Source: Pseudoduganella danionis (lineage in GTDB: Bacteria; Pseudomonadota; Gammaproteobacteria; Burkholderiales; Burkholderiaceae_D). Taken from it: DNA of 64,000 nucleotides. The position numbers and the translations under genes are program-made. The notes beneath the pieces are model-generated. The model saw nothing but the letters and a program-made list of their open reading frames with translations. It was not told the origin of the DNA and searched no databases. This document shows positions 51,630 through 59,815 of this stretch, in pieces. Each line of letters begins with the position of its first letter. The stretch's first letter is position 1. The stretch is from positions 372,001 through 436,000 of the forward strand of contig NZ_WNKW01000001.1 of NCBI RefSeq assembly GCF_009720775.1, written 5' to 3'.

Positions 51630-52421
51630 ATGTTGCTATCTCCTGACGTTGTTCTGGCCTTGCTGTACGCAGCGCAGGCGCAGGATCAGTATGCGCTGCT
51701 GAATGTGCTGGCCAGCAGTGTGCTCGTGTATGCGCTGTGCAGTGCAGCGATGCGGCGTGCGCGCCAGCTGGCGGGCCGTCCGCTCCCCTTGCAGCTCATC
51801 CAGCATGACGCGCTGATCCAGGGCGGCCAGGGCTTGATGCTGAGCCTGTATGGGGCGGTGCTGCAACTACCCGCAGGCAGCCCGGGCCGTCGCGAGCTGG
51901 AGCAGGTGCTGGACGAGGGTGACCGCTGGCTGGCGCACAGCCGTCAGGCTGTGCAGCAGCAGCGCCAGACCGATAGCCGGCTCGAGCAACAGTTGCTCGA
52001 GCTGCCCGCGCGGGCCGGCTGGCCGGCGCAGGTGGCGTATCGCGTCAGCGTGCAGGGTGCGACGCTGGCCTTGCCGCTAGACGTGCAGGAGGCCTGTCTG
52101 CAGGTGGTACAAGCCATGCTGGAAAGTGCTTTGCCGCAAGGCCGTCAGCTCGAAGTGGAACTGTGTTTCGGCTGGGACCAGCTGCGCTTGCGTGTGCGCC
52201 ACGATGGTAGCGCTACCACGATTAGCCACCCGCTCGATAGCGCCCGTCTGGCCACCTTGCTGCCGCGCTCGCGGCACGCCGCGCTGCAAGTGTGGAGCGG
52301 CGCCAGCACGGGCGTGGAACTGTCGCTGCAGTTCGGGCTGGGCGCCAGCCCGGCAGCGCGGCCCGTGCATGCTGCGGGCCTGTGCTGGCATGCACTGCGG
52401 CGCCAGCTCTATCCGTTCTAA
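51630..52421 (+). CDS. Membrane-anchored histidine-kinase-like protein with degenerate ATPase (putative pseudokinase)
   Basis: A 263-aa protein with a hydrophobic N-terminus (about residues 7-40), then a dimerisation helix that keeps the His-Asp pair of NarX/LiaS-type kinases: [17 protein letters not shown]59 as candidate phosphoacceptor, and [16 protein letters not shown]. The C-terminal 100 residues match an ATPase domain in layout, but the N-box reads QAMLESAL with no Asn, and instead of an aspartate-glycine G1 box there is RHDGSA. ATP binding therefore looks lost. The start is uncertain: GTG 51516 with AGGA is an alternative. Confidence 0.72.
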   Translation: MLLSPDVVLALLYAAQAQDQYALLNVLASSVLVYALCSAAMRRARQLAGRPLPLQLIQHDALIQGGQGLMLSLYGAVLQLPAGSPGRRELEQVLDEGDRWLAHSRQAVQQQRQTDSRLEQQLLELPARAGWPAQVAYRVSVQGATLALPLDVQEACLQVVQAMLESALPQGRQLEVELCFGWDQLRLRVRHDGSATTISHPLDSARLATLLPRSRHAALQVWSGASTGVELSLQFGLGASPAARPVHAAGLCWHALRRQLYPF

Positions 52422-52442
52422 CACGCCAGCGGCGCCGCTCCC

Positions 52443-52457
52443 ATTACCCGAAAGAGT
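52443..52457 (+). repeat. 15-base repeat, copy 2, upstream of the hydrolase-catalase genes
   Basis: Exact second copy of ATTACCCGAAAGAGT, 21 bases after the kinase-like stop and 155 bases before ATG 52612. Here it extends to TACCC-GAAA-GAGTA, a near-palindrome with 4 of 5 pairs matching. GGCGA (52479-52483) and GTGCA (52485-52489) follow, as at copy 1. Confidence 0.7.
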
Positions 52458-52611
52458 AGGCCGCCACCCCCGCTTAATGGCGATGTGCAATGTTGTCCAT
52501 TTTCCTAAACTGCTGATTCACGTGGTCCAGTCTGTTGTGGTCTGGCCGCGCGGCGCTCCGTGCAATGTCTGTGCGCAGCGTAACCGTCAACCAGATCCGA
52601 TAGGAGCAATC

Positions 52612-53577
52612 ATGGATAGCGAAGAGCAGGTAGACCAGCAGCGCCGCACGGTCATGCTCGGTGGCGTGGCCGCCCTGGGCGCGCTCAACTTCCCCTTCGT
52701 CGCAACGGCAGCAACGGCCAATCAGGCACATCAATTTCACGGAGAGAAAAAAATGGCTTACTTCAAAACCAAAGACGGTACCGATATCTACTACAAAGAC
52801 TGGGGCTCGGGCCAACCGGTGGTGTTCTGCCACGGCTGGCCGCTGAACTCGGACAGCTGGGAATCGCAGATGATCTTCCTCGCTGCGCAAGGCTATCGCT
52901 GCATCGCCCACGACCGCCGTGGCCACGGCCGTTCCAGCCAGCCATGGCAGGGTAACGATATGGACCACTATGCCGACGATCTGCACCAGCTGATCGAGCT
53001 GCTGGATCTGAAGAATGTGATCCTGTTCGGTTTTTCTACTGGCGGTGGTGAAGTGGCCCGCTACATCGGCCGCCATGGCAGCAAGCGTCTGGCCAAAGCC
53101 GGCCTGATTTCGGCCGTGCCGCCGCTGATGCTGAAAACCGACAGCAACCCGGGCGGCCTGCCGATGTCGGTCTTCGACGGCATCCGTGCCGGTTCGCTGG
53201 CCAATCGCGCCCAGCTGTATCTGGATATCGCCGGCGGTCCGTTCTACGGCTTCAACCGTCCCGGTGCCAAAGTCTCGCAAGGCCTGATCTATTCGTGGTG
53301 GGCACAGGGCATGCAGGCAGGCCACAAGAACACCTATGACTGCATCAAGGCTTTCTCGGAAACCGATTTCCGCGAAGACCTGAAGAAGTTCAACATCCCG
53401 ACCCTGATCGTGCATGGCGATGATGACCAGATCGTGCCTATCGAGGCGGCCGGCCGCGCTGCCGCCAAGCTGGTGAAGAACTCCAAGCTGATTGAGTACG
53501 CCGGTGCGCCCCATGGTCTGACTGACACCCACAAGGAACAGTTCAACAAGGACATGCTGGCCTTTATCAAGGCTTAA
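52612..53577 (+). CDS. Alpha/beta hydrolase (non-haem chloroperoxidase/arylesterase type) with Tat-like leader
   Basis: A 321-aa hydrolase. Residues 1-47 look like a Tat signal (twin-arginine R11-R12 in [17 protein letters not shown], small-residue cleavage region) and the enzyme starts at [18 protein letters not shown]. Catalytic parts are [12 protein letters not shown] (oxyanion region), the nucleophile GFSTGG (S142), Asp in HGDDDQIVP and His in YAGAPHGLT. Two starts have good ribosome sites: 52612 (TAGGAG) and 52753 (GGAGAG), so exported and cytoplasmic forms are possible. Family members are esterases or perhydrolases of the non-haem chloroperoxidase type. It begins a run with a DoxX-like gene and catalase. 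Confidence 0.88.
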   Translation: MDSEEQVDQQRRTVMLGGVAALGALNFPFVATAATANQAHQFHGEKKMAYFKTKDGTDIYYKDWGSGQPVVFCHGWPLNSDSWESQMIFLAAQGYRCIAHDRRGHGRSSQPWQGNDMDHYADDLHQLIELLDLKNVILFGFSTGGGEVARYIGRHGSKRLAKAGLISAVPPLMLKTDSNPGGLPMSVFDGIRAGSLANRAQLYLDIAGGPFYGFNRPGAKVSQGLIYSWWAQGMQAGHKNTYDCIKAFSETDFREDLKKFNIPTLIVHGDDDQIVPIEAAGRAAAKLVKNSKLIEYAGAPHGLTDTHKEQFNKDMLAFIKA

Positions 53578-53587
53578 ACCCACGTCC

Positions 53588-54013
53588 ATGCAAAGACTGT
53601 ATGCCATGTTCCCGGCCGGCAGGGCCGGGGCAGGATTGCTGATCCTGCGGGTAGTGGTGGCCCTGCAGCTGATGGCCGTCGGCGGCACCTGCGCCCGGCC
53701 CGTACTGGGCACGCTGATGAGCTGGCTGGCCCAGTTGATGGCCGTGCTGCTGTGTATCGGCATCGCCACGCCCGTGCTGGCGCTGCTGTATGCGGCCGTG
53801 GCGAGCTACTGCCTGCTGGACCACTGGTCGGCGCCGCCGCCTGTGCTGGTGATGTATGGACTGATCATCGCCAACAGTGTGGCGCTGGCCTTGCTGGGGC
53901 CCGGGGCGTATTCGCTCGACGCGCAGCTGTTCGGCCGCCGCCTGATCGTAGTGCGGGATGGCGAGTCTGCCGCAGCCGCCAGCACGGACGGGCGCCCTGA
54001 TGACGAAATCTGA
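53588..54013 (+). CDS. DoxX-like integral membrane protein
   Basis: A 141-aa protein with about four hydrophobic segments (around residues 14-31, 43-63, 65-80 and 85-104) and an acidic C-terminal tail. The opening FPAGRAGAGLLILRVVVAL resembles DoxX-family proteins, which are linked to thiosulfate oxidation, redox or membrane stress. It starts 11 bases after the hydrolase stop and ends 10 bases before the catalase start. I do not claim a precise function. Confidence 0.68.
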   Translation: MQRLYAMFPAGRAGAGLLILRVVVALQLMAVGGTCARPVLGTLMSWLAQLMAVLLCIGIATPVLALLYAAVASYCLLDHWSAPPPVLVMYGLIIANSVALALLGPGAYSLDAQLFGRRLIVVRDGESAAAASTDGRPDDEI

Positions 54014-54022
54014 TAAGCGAGA

Positions 54023-55477
54023 ATGATGATGACTAAATTGATCACTTCCCTGACCACGGCCGCCGGCGCACCGGTAGCCGATAACCAGAATACCCAGAGT
54101 GCCGGCCCGCGTGGCCCGCTGCTGCTGCAGGATGTATGGCATCTGGAAAAAATGGCCCACTTCAACCGCGAAGTGATTCCCGAGCGGCGCATGCATGCCA
54201 AGGGCTCCGGCGCTTTCGGCACCTTCACGGTCACGCACGATATTTCGGCGTATAGCAAAGCCGCGCTGTTTGCCGAAGTGGGCAAGCAGACCGATATCTT
54301 CATGCGCTTTTCCACCGTGGCGGGCGAACGCGGTGCGGCCGATGCCGAGCGTGATATCCGCGGCTTTGCCGTCAAGTTCTACACGGAGCAGGGCAACTGG
54401 GACGTGGTGGGCAATAACACGCCCGTGTTCTTCATGCGCGACCCGCTCAAGTTTCCGGACTTGAACCATGCGGTGAAACGCGACCCGCGCAGCAATCTGC
54501 GCAGCGCCGACAACAACTGGGACTACTGGACCCTGATGCCGGAAGCGCTGCACCAGATTACCATCGTGATGAGCGAGCGCGGCATCCCTGCCAGCTACCG
54601 TCACATGCACGGTTTTGGCAGCCACACTTTCAGCCTGCTCAATGCCAGCAACCAGCGCTTCTGGGTCAAGTTCCACTTCATCTGCCAGCAGGGCATCATC
54701 AACCTGACCGATGCCGAAGCCCAGCAGCTGATAGGGCAGGACCGCGAAAGCGCACAGCGCGATCTGTACCACAGCATCGAGCATGGCGATTTCCCGCGCT
54801 GGGTGCTGAAGATACAGGTGATGCCGGAGCACGACGCGGCCAACTACCACCTCAACCCTTTCGATCTGAGCAAAGTCTGGCCGCATAAGGACTATCCGCT
54901 GATCGAAGTGGGCGTGCTGGAACTGAACCGCAATCCCGATAACTATTTCGCCGACGTCGAGCAGTCGGCCTTCTCGCCCGCCAATGTGGTGCCCGGCATC
55001 GGTTTCTCGCCCGACCGCATGCTGCAATCGCGCCTGTTTGCCTATGGCGATGCGCAGCGTTACCGGCTCGGTGTGAACCACCACCAGATTCCCGTCAACG
55101 CACCCAAGTGCCCGTTCCACAGCTACCACCGCGACGGTGCGGGCCGGGTCGATGGCAACTACGGCAGCACGGTCGGCTACGAGCCCAATTCGCGCGGCGC
55201 ATGGCAGCAGCAGCCCGAGTTTGTCGAGCCGCTGCTGGCGCTGCAGGGCGCAGCCGGCCACTGGGATCACCACGTCGACGAAGACTATTACAGCCAGCCC
55301 GGCGCGCTATTCCGCCTGTTTAATGCGGAGCAGCGACAGGCCCTGTTCGACAACACGGCACGCTCGCTGCATGGCGTGGCGAGCGAGATCCAGCAACGCC
55401 ATATCAGCCATTGCACGCTGGCTGATCCGGCCTACGGTGCCGGCGTTGCGGCGGCGCTGGCCGCCCTCGAACGCTAG
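54023..55477 (+). CDS. katA: Catalase (small-subunit, haem-containing)
   Basis: Decomposes hydrogen peroxide. The 484-aa length suits a clade 3 monofunctional catalase. Catalytic His is in [16 protein letters not shown], the Asn in [11 protein letters not shown], and the haem-ligand Tyr in [26 protein letters not shown] and the [16 protein letters not shown] segment are also present. No export signal is seen, so it is probably cytoplasmic. Three tandem ATG codons (54023, 54026, 54029) make the exact start unclear. No oxyR is nearby, which leaves regulation to the flanking genes. Confidence 0.96.
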   Translation: MMMTKLITSLTTAAGAPVADNQNTQSAGPRGPLLLQDVWHLEKMAHFNREVIPERRMHAKGSGAFGTFTVTHDISAYSKAALFAEVGKQTDIFMRFSTVAGERGAADAERDIRGFAVKFYTEQGNWDVVGNNTPVFFMRDPLKFPDLNHAVKRDPRSNLRSADNNWDYWTLMPEALHQITIVMSERGIPASYRHMHGFGSHTFSLLNASNQRFWVKFHFICQQGIINLTDAEAQQLIGQDRESAQRDLYHSIEHGDFPRWVLKIQVMPEHDAANYHLNPFDLSKVWPHKDYPLIEVGVLELNRNPDNYFADVEQSAFSPANVVPGIGFSPDRMLQSRLFAYGDAQRYRLGVNHHQIPVNAPKCPFHSYHRDGAGRVDGNYGSTVGYEPNSRGAWQQQPEFVEPLLALQGAAGHWDHHVDEDYYSQPGALFRLFNAEQRQALFDNTARSLHGVASEIQQRHISHCTLADPAYGAGVAAALAALER

Positions 55478-55554
55478 GTCCTGGTACGCAGCAAGCCCAG
55501 TGTGTATAAGCAGTTCTTATATTTGATTCACCCACCCCAACCAAGGAAAACATC

Positions 55555-56208
55555 ATGCCTATCGCAAAAGCCGAAGCCGGCAAAGCCCTGCTGAACCCGA
55601 TCAACCACACCCTGATCATGATCGACCACCAGCCACAGATGGCCTTCGCCACCAAATCCATCGATCCGGTGGCGCTGCGTAACAACGCTGCCCTGGTGGC
55701 CAAGGCCGCCAAGGAATTCAAGGTGGCGACCATCCTGACCACGGTGGCAGAAAAATCCTTCTCCGGCCCCATCTTCGAAGAAATCAAGAGCGTGTTCCCT
55801 GATGAGCACATCATCGACCGTACCACCATGAATACCTGGGAAGATGGCCGCATCGCCGAAGTGGTGAACGCCAAAGGCAAGGACCGTATCGTGCTGGCCG
55901 GCCTGTGGACTTCGGTGTGCATCGTCGGCCCGGCTATCTCGGCACTGGAACAGGGCTTCGAAGTGTATGTGATCGCCGATGCCTGCGGCGACGTGTCCGA
56001 CGAAGCGCATGAACGCGCGATGGAACGCATGATCCAGATGGGCGCCCGTCCGATGACGTCGCTGCAATATCTGCTGGAACTGCAGCGCGACTGGGCCCGT
56101 GGCGAGACCTACAACCAGACCGTGGCCACGGCCGTGACCCATGGTGGCGGCTATGGACTGGGCCTGATCTATGCCAAGAGCATGTTCAACGCCAGCGAAG
56201 GTCATTAA
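55555..56208 (+). CDS. Isochorismatase-like (YcaC-type) cysteine hydrolase
   Basis: A 217-aa member of the isochorismatase superfamily with the Asp-Lys-Cys triad visible: Asp in IMIDHQPQM, Lys in VAEKSFSG and Cys in GLWTSVCIVGPA. YcaC-type enzymes hydrolyse small amides or unknown substrates; true isochorismatase activity is not implied. It has an AAGGAAA site before the ATG. It begins 77 bases after the catalase stop and is followed by a strong hairpin before the amidohydrolase gene. Confidence 0.88.
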   Translation: MPIAKAEAGKALLNPINHTLIMIDHQPQMAFATKSIDPVALRNNAALVAKAAKEFKVATILTTVAEKSFSGPIFEEIKSVFPDEHIIDRTTMNTWEDGRIAEVVNAKGKDRIVLAGLWTSVCIVGPAISALEQGFEVYVIADACGDVSDEAHERAMERMIQMGARPMTSLQYLLELQRDWARGETYNQTVATAVTHGGGYGLGLIYAKSMFNASEGH

Positions 56209-56244
56209 TCTGCGCTGCTAGTGCGTTCTTTAGCTTGTTAGACT

Positions 56245-56276
56245 GGAAGTGGCCAGCGCGTAGGCTGGCCGCTTCC
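56245..56276 (+). promoter_or_regulatory. Strong RNA hairpin between the isochorismatase and amidohydrolase genes
   Basis: The sequence folds into a 13-bp stem, GGAAG-U-GGCCAGC with GCTGGCC-G-CTTCC, joined by one G-U pair and closed by a 6-base loop. It lies 26 bases before the amidohydrolase ATG and 36 bases after the preceding stop. No U-tract follows, so an attenuating, processing or stability element is more likely than a classic terminator. Confidence 0.55.
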
Positions 56277-56302
56277 GCACCCCGAATACCGGAAGGCCCC
56301 CC

Positions 56303-58156
56303 ATGTCCGCAGACCTGATACTCCATAACGGCCAGTTCCACACCGTGGACCGCAGCCAGCCACTGGCCACGGCCGTCGCCATCAAGGATGGCAAATTCCT
56401 CGCCGTCGGCGACGACGCCAGCATCATGCGCTTGCTGACCGAGCAGACCCGCGTGATCGACCTGCAGAAACGCTGCGTGATCCCCGGCTTGAACGATTCC
56501 CACATCCATCTGATCCGCGGCGGACTCAATTACAATCTCGAACTGCGCTGGGAAGGCGTGCCTTCGCTGGCCGATGCGCTGCGTATGCTCAAGCAGCAGG
56601 CTTTGCGCACGCCGTCGCCGCAGTGGGTGCGCGTGGTGGGCGGCTGGACTGAATTCCAGTTTGCCGAGCAGCGCATGCCGACGCTCGATGAAATCAACGC
56701 AGCGGCGCCCGATACGCCCGTGTTCATCCTGCACCTGTACGACCGCGCTCTGCTCAACCGCGCTGCCTTGCGCGCGGTGGGTTATAGCAAGGACACGCCG
56801 AATCCACCCGGCGGCGAAATTCAGCGCGATGCGTCCGGCAACCCTACCGGCATGTTGATCGCGCGTCCGAATGCCATGATCCTGTACGCCACGCTGGCCA
56901 AAGGCCCCAAGCTGCCGCTGGAAATGCAGGTCAATTCCACGCGCCAGTTCATGCGCGAACTGAACCGGCTGGGTCTGACCAGCGCCATCGATGCGGGCGG
57001 CGGCTTCCAGAACTACCCGGAAGACTACGCCATCATCGACCGGCTGGCGCGCGAGCAGCAGCTCACCGTGCGCATTGCCTACAACTTGTTCACCCAGAAC
57101 AAGGGGCAGGAGTTGCAGGACTTCGAGCGCTGGAGCGAGATGGTCAAGCCTGGCGATGGCAGCGATTTCTACCGCCACAACGGCGCCGGTGAAATGCTGG
57201 TGTTCTCGGCCGCCGACTTTGAAGACTTCCTCGAGCCGCGCCCCGATCTGGCGGCCGGCATGGAAGATGAACTGGAAAAAGTCGTGCGCCATCTGGTCAG
57301 CCAGCGCTGGCCCTTCCGCCTGCACGCCACGTATGACGAATCGATCAGCCGCATGCTGGACGTGTTCGAAAAGGTCAACCGCGAGATTCCTTTCGATGGC
57401 CTGCACTGGATGTTCGACCACGCCGAGACTATCTCCGAGCGCAATATCGAACGCGTGCGCGCACTCGGCGGCGGCATCGCTATCCAGCACCGCATGGCCT
57501 TCCAGGGCGAGTACTTCGTCGAACGCTATGGCGCCGAAGCGGCCAGCGCCACGCCGCCCGTGGCCAAGATGCTGGAAATGGGCGTGCCGGTCGGTGCCGG
57601 CACGGATGCTACCCGTGTGGCCAGCTACAACCCGTGGACGGCGCTGTACTGGCTGGTATCCGGCTGCACCGTGGGCGGCTTGCGCATCGCCGGCGTGAAC
57701 GCCCGCCTGTCGCGCGACGCAGCGCTGGAACTGTGGACCCGGGGCAGTAGCTGGTTCTCCAACGAGCAAGGCAAAAAAGGCCAGATCAAGCAAGGCCAAC
57801 TGGCCGATCTGGCCGTGCTGTCGGCCGATTACTTCAGCGTGCCGGAAGGCTGCATCAAGGATATCGAATCCGTGCTCACCATCGTCGACGGCAAGATCGT
57901 GTATGGCGCAGCCGAATTCGGCCCGCTCGGTCCGCCGGCCTTGCCCGTGCTGCCCGAGTGGTCGCCCGTGAGCAAAGTCAGCGGCCATTACCGCGCCGTG
58001 TATTCGTCCCAGGCCACACCGGCTCTGGCGCACCAGTGCCGCGGTGCCTGCGGCGTGCACGCGCACCAGCATGATGTGGCGCGCCGCTCCAAAGTGCCGG
58101 TATCCGACTACGCCGGTTTCTGGGGCGCGTTCGGCTGCAGCTGCTTTGCTTTCTGA
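56303..58156 (+). CDS. YtcJ-like amidohydrolase with Cys/His-rich C-terminal tail
   Basis: A 617-aa metal-dependent hydrolase of the amidohydrolase_3 type. The first metal ligands are in IPGLNDSHIHLIRGGLNYN (H-x-H) and the C-terminal GAGTDATRVASYNPWTALY carries the aspartate. The domain ends at about residue 545 with LAVLSADYFSVPE. The last 40 residues are unusual: H577, C579, C583, H586, H588, H590, C612 and C614 cluster around CRGACGVHAHQHD and FGCSCFAF, which could bind a metal. Substrate unknown. It follows the YcaC-like gene and precedes two XapX genes. Confidence 0.85.
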   Translation: MSADLILHNGQFHTVDRSQPLATAVAIKDGKFLAVGDDASIMRLLTEQTRVIDLQKRCVIPGLNDSHIHLIRGGLNYNLELRWEGVPSLADALRMLKQQALRTPSPQWVRVVGGWTEFQFAEQRMPTLDEINAAAPDTPVFILHLYDRALLNRAALRAVGYSKDTPNPPGGEIQRDASGNPTGMLIARPNAMILYATLAKGPKLPLEMQVNSTRQFMRELNRLGLTSAIDAGGGFQNYPEDYAIIDRLAREQQLTVRIAYNLFTQNKGQELQDFERWSEMVKPGDGSDFYRHNGAGEMLVFSAADFEDFLEPRPDLAAGMEDELEKVVRHLVSQRWPFRLHATYDESISRMLDVFEKVNREIPFDGLHWMFDHAETISERNIERVRALGGGIAIQHRMAFQGEYFVERYGAEAASATPPVAKMLEMGVPVGAGTDATRVASYNPWTALYWLVSGCTVGGLRIAGVNARLSRDAALELWTRGSSWFSNEQGKKGQIKQGQLADLAVLSADYFSVPEGCIKDIESVLTIVDGKIVYGAAEFGPLGPPALPVLPEWSPVSKVSGHYRAVYSSQATPALAHQCRGACGVHAHQHDVARRSKVPVSDYAGFWGAFGCSCFAF

Positions 58157-58166
58157 CGGAGGGGCT

Positions 58167-58394
58167 ATGTCGTATGCCAAAGTGTTACTGGGGCTGGTGA
58201 TCTCGTTCATCACCGGTGCCGGCTGCCAGTTGCTGCACATTCCCGTACCGTCGCCGCCCGTGCTGAGCGGAGCGCTGCTGGTGTTTGCCATGAGCGTAGG
58301 TTACTGGCTGGTGGACCGTTCCATGCGCCACTGCGCAGCGCGCCATAAAAGCCTGTGCGGCGGCCATGCCATCAGCACGGGCAAGGAGGGTTGA
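58167..58394 (+). CDS. XapX domain mini-membrane protein 1
   Basis: A 75-aa protein with two hydrophobic segments joined by LHIPVPSPPVLSGALLVFAMSVGY, the XapX signature. The ATG follows GGAGGGGCT. A basic His/Cys-containing tail (HCAARHKSLCGGHA) follows. XapX proteins are small inner-membrane proteins of unknown role. It begins 10 bases after the amidohydrolase stop and ends 1 base before the second copy. Confidence 0.85.
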   Translation: MSYAKVLLGLVISFITGAGCQLLHIPVPSPPVLSGALLVFAMSVGYWLVDRSMRHCAARHKSLCGGHAISTGKEG

Positions 58395-58395
58395 A

Positions 58396-58548
58396 ATGGG
58401 ACTGCTGCTAGGAGTTCTACTGGGACTGGCCATCGGTGGCCTGTGCCGCTGGCTCGATATTCCTTCACCGGCCCCGCCCACGCCCATCGGCGCACTGCTG
58501 GTGGTGGCCATGACGGCCGGCTATCTGGCCGCCGCCCAGCTGCTGTGA
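58396..58548 (+). CDS. XapX domain mini-membrane protein 2
   Basis: A 50-aa protein, too short for most gene finders, with AGGAGGG before the ATG. Its sequence parallels the first copy: LGLAIGGLCRWLDIPSPAPP, then TPIGALLVVAMTAGYLAAA. It consists of two helices separated by the Pro-rich XapX turn and has no tail. The pair looks like an old tandem duplication. Confidence 0.85.
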   Translation: MGLLLGVLLGLAIGGLCRWLDIPSPAPPTPIGALLVVAMTAGYLAAAQLL

Positions 58549-58555
58549 GGACGCC

Positions 58556-59008
58556 ATGCTGAAATCATTCCCGTGGCTGGCACCCCAGCCCGATCTGGGC
58601 CTGCTGCTGTTGCGCCTCGGTGGCGCCGTGCTGCTGCTGACGGTGCACGGCCTGCCCAAGCTGCAGCACTACGCGGGTGAACTGGCACACATCGACGATC
58701 CGCTGCATATCGGGCGTGGGCTGACCCTGTGGCTGGCCTTGCTGGCCGAGGTGGCGTGCCCGCTGGCGATAGCGGCCGGTGTGCTCACGCGGCTGGCCTG
58801 CTTACCCATACTGGTGCTGCTGCTGGTGTCCATGCTGGCCGTACATCCGGACTGGAGTCTGGCCGATGGCCAGTTCGGCTGGCTGCTGCTGGTGATCTTT
58901 GCCAGCATCAGCGTGGCCGGTGCAGGGCGCTATACCTTGCCCGCGCTGCTGCGTATGGGATCGCTGCCCGCTGCCCAGCCACCGTCTGGCGGTGCTGCCC
59001 ATGGCTAG
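58556..59008 (+). CDS. DoxX family protein
   Basis: A 150-aa membrane protein with four predicted helices: LGLLLLRLGGAVLLLTVHG, LALLAEVACPLAIAAGVLTR, LPILVLLLVSMLAVHP and WLLLVIFASISVAGAGR. The LLLRLGGAVLLLTVHGLPKL opening and the Glu in LLAEVACPL fit DoxX. It ends with a hydrophilic tail overlapping the next gene by 8 bases. This is the second DoxX-like gene in the block (the first is at 53588). Confidence 0.85.
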   Translation: MLKSFPWLAPQPDLGLLLLRLGGAVLLLTVHGLPKLQHYAGELAHIDDPLHIGRGLTLWLALLAEVACPLAIAAGVLTRLACLPILVLLLVSMLAVHPDWSLADGQFGWLLLVIFASISVAGAGRYTLPALLRMGSLPAAQPPSGGAAHG

Positions 59009-59657
59009 CCGGCACGCGCTCGGTGTGGCGCTCGGCTACACGGCAGGCTATGTGGACACGGTGGGCTTTGTTGCCCTGTTCGGTCTGTTCACGGCCCACG
59101 TTACAGGGAACTTCGTGCTGATAGGCAGCGAGCTGGCGCGGCCTGGCCATGGTGTGCTGATCAAGCTGCTGGCCTTTCCCGCCTTCATCCTTGCGGTGGC
59201 GGCAGCGCGCTTGCTGGCCGTGTGGCTGGAAGCGCGCCAGCGTCCGGCGGCGCGGGCGCTGACGCTGCTGCAGCTCGTGCTGCTGCTGGCCTTCATGCTG
59301 CTGGGCCGGGCCGCCACGCCCGTGCAGCAGACGGACGCGTTGCTGCCGCTGCTGGCCGGCATGGCCGGTGCTGCGGCGATGGGCGTGCAGAATGCGGCCA
59401 GCCGGCTGGTCTGGAGCGAGCTGGCACCGACCACCGTGATGACGGGGAATGTGACCCAGCTGGTGATCGATCTGGTCGATCTGGCGCGCGCCAGTGCGGC
59501 GCCGGGCACGCTGTCGCGGCTGTGGAAATTCCTCTGGCCCGTGCTGGCCTTTGGCCTCGGTGCCATTCATGGCGCGTTTGCCTACCATTGGGCCGGCTTT
59601 TATGCCGTGCTCTTGCCGGTGGCCATACTGGGCGTGCTGCTGGCGGCGCAGTGCTGA
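59001..59657 (+). CDS. YoaK/DUF1275 family membrane protein
   Basis: A 218-aa polytopic protein. GYTAGYVDTVGFVALFGLFTAHVTGNFV is the DUF1275 start and VMTGNVTQLVIDLVDL with the following AHGAFAYHW-like region (IHGAFAYHWAGF) is also typical. ATG 59001 is used because it begins at the conserved helix; the frame extends 34 codons upstream over the DoxX gene. The function of the family is unknown; members are often expressed with stress genes. Last gene of the rightward run before the kinase. Confidence 0.85.
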   Translation: MASRHALGVALGYTAGYVDTVGFVALFGLFTAHVTGNFVLIGSELARPGHGVLIKLLAFPAFILAVAAARLLAVWLEARQRPAARALTLLQLVLLLAFMLLGRAATPVQQTDALLPLLAGMAGAAAMGVQNAASRLVWSELAPTTVMTGNVTQLVIDLVDLARASAAPGTLSRLWKFLWPVLAFGLGAIHGAFAYHWAGFYAVLLPVAILGVLLAAQC

Positions 59658-59793
59658 TGCTGTAGCGTTGATTTTACAGCGCTGATCCTGCTGCCGGCCT
59701 CAACCGCTGATGATGCTCGCAGGCTGATGGCGTGAAAAAAGTCATAGCCGTCAGCTCTTCACCTTCTTATATTTCTGGTTACACTGTCATTTC

Positions 59794-59799
59794 TATAAT
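59794..59799 (+). promoter_or_regulatory. Consensus -10 box before the two-component-propeller kinase
   Basis: A perfect TATAAT lies 17 bases before the chosen start GTG 59816. The -35 region is poor (ATTTCT at 17-base spacing), so activator dependence is possible. Confidence 0.4.
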
Positions 59800-59815
59800 G
59801 CCCAGAGGAATGTTT

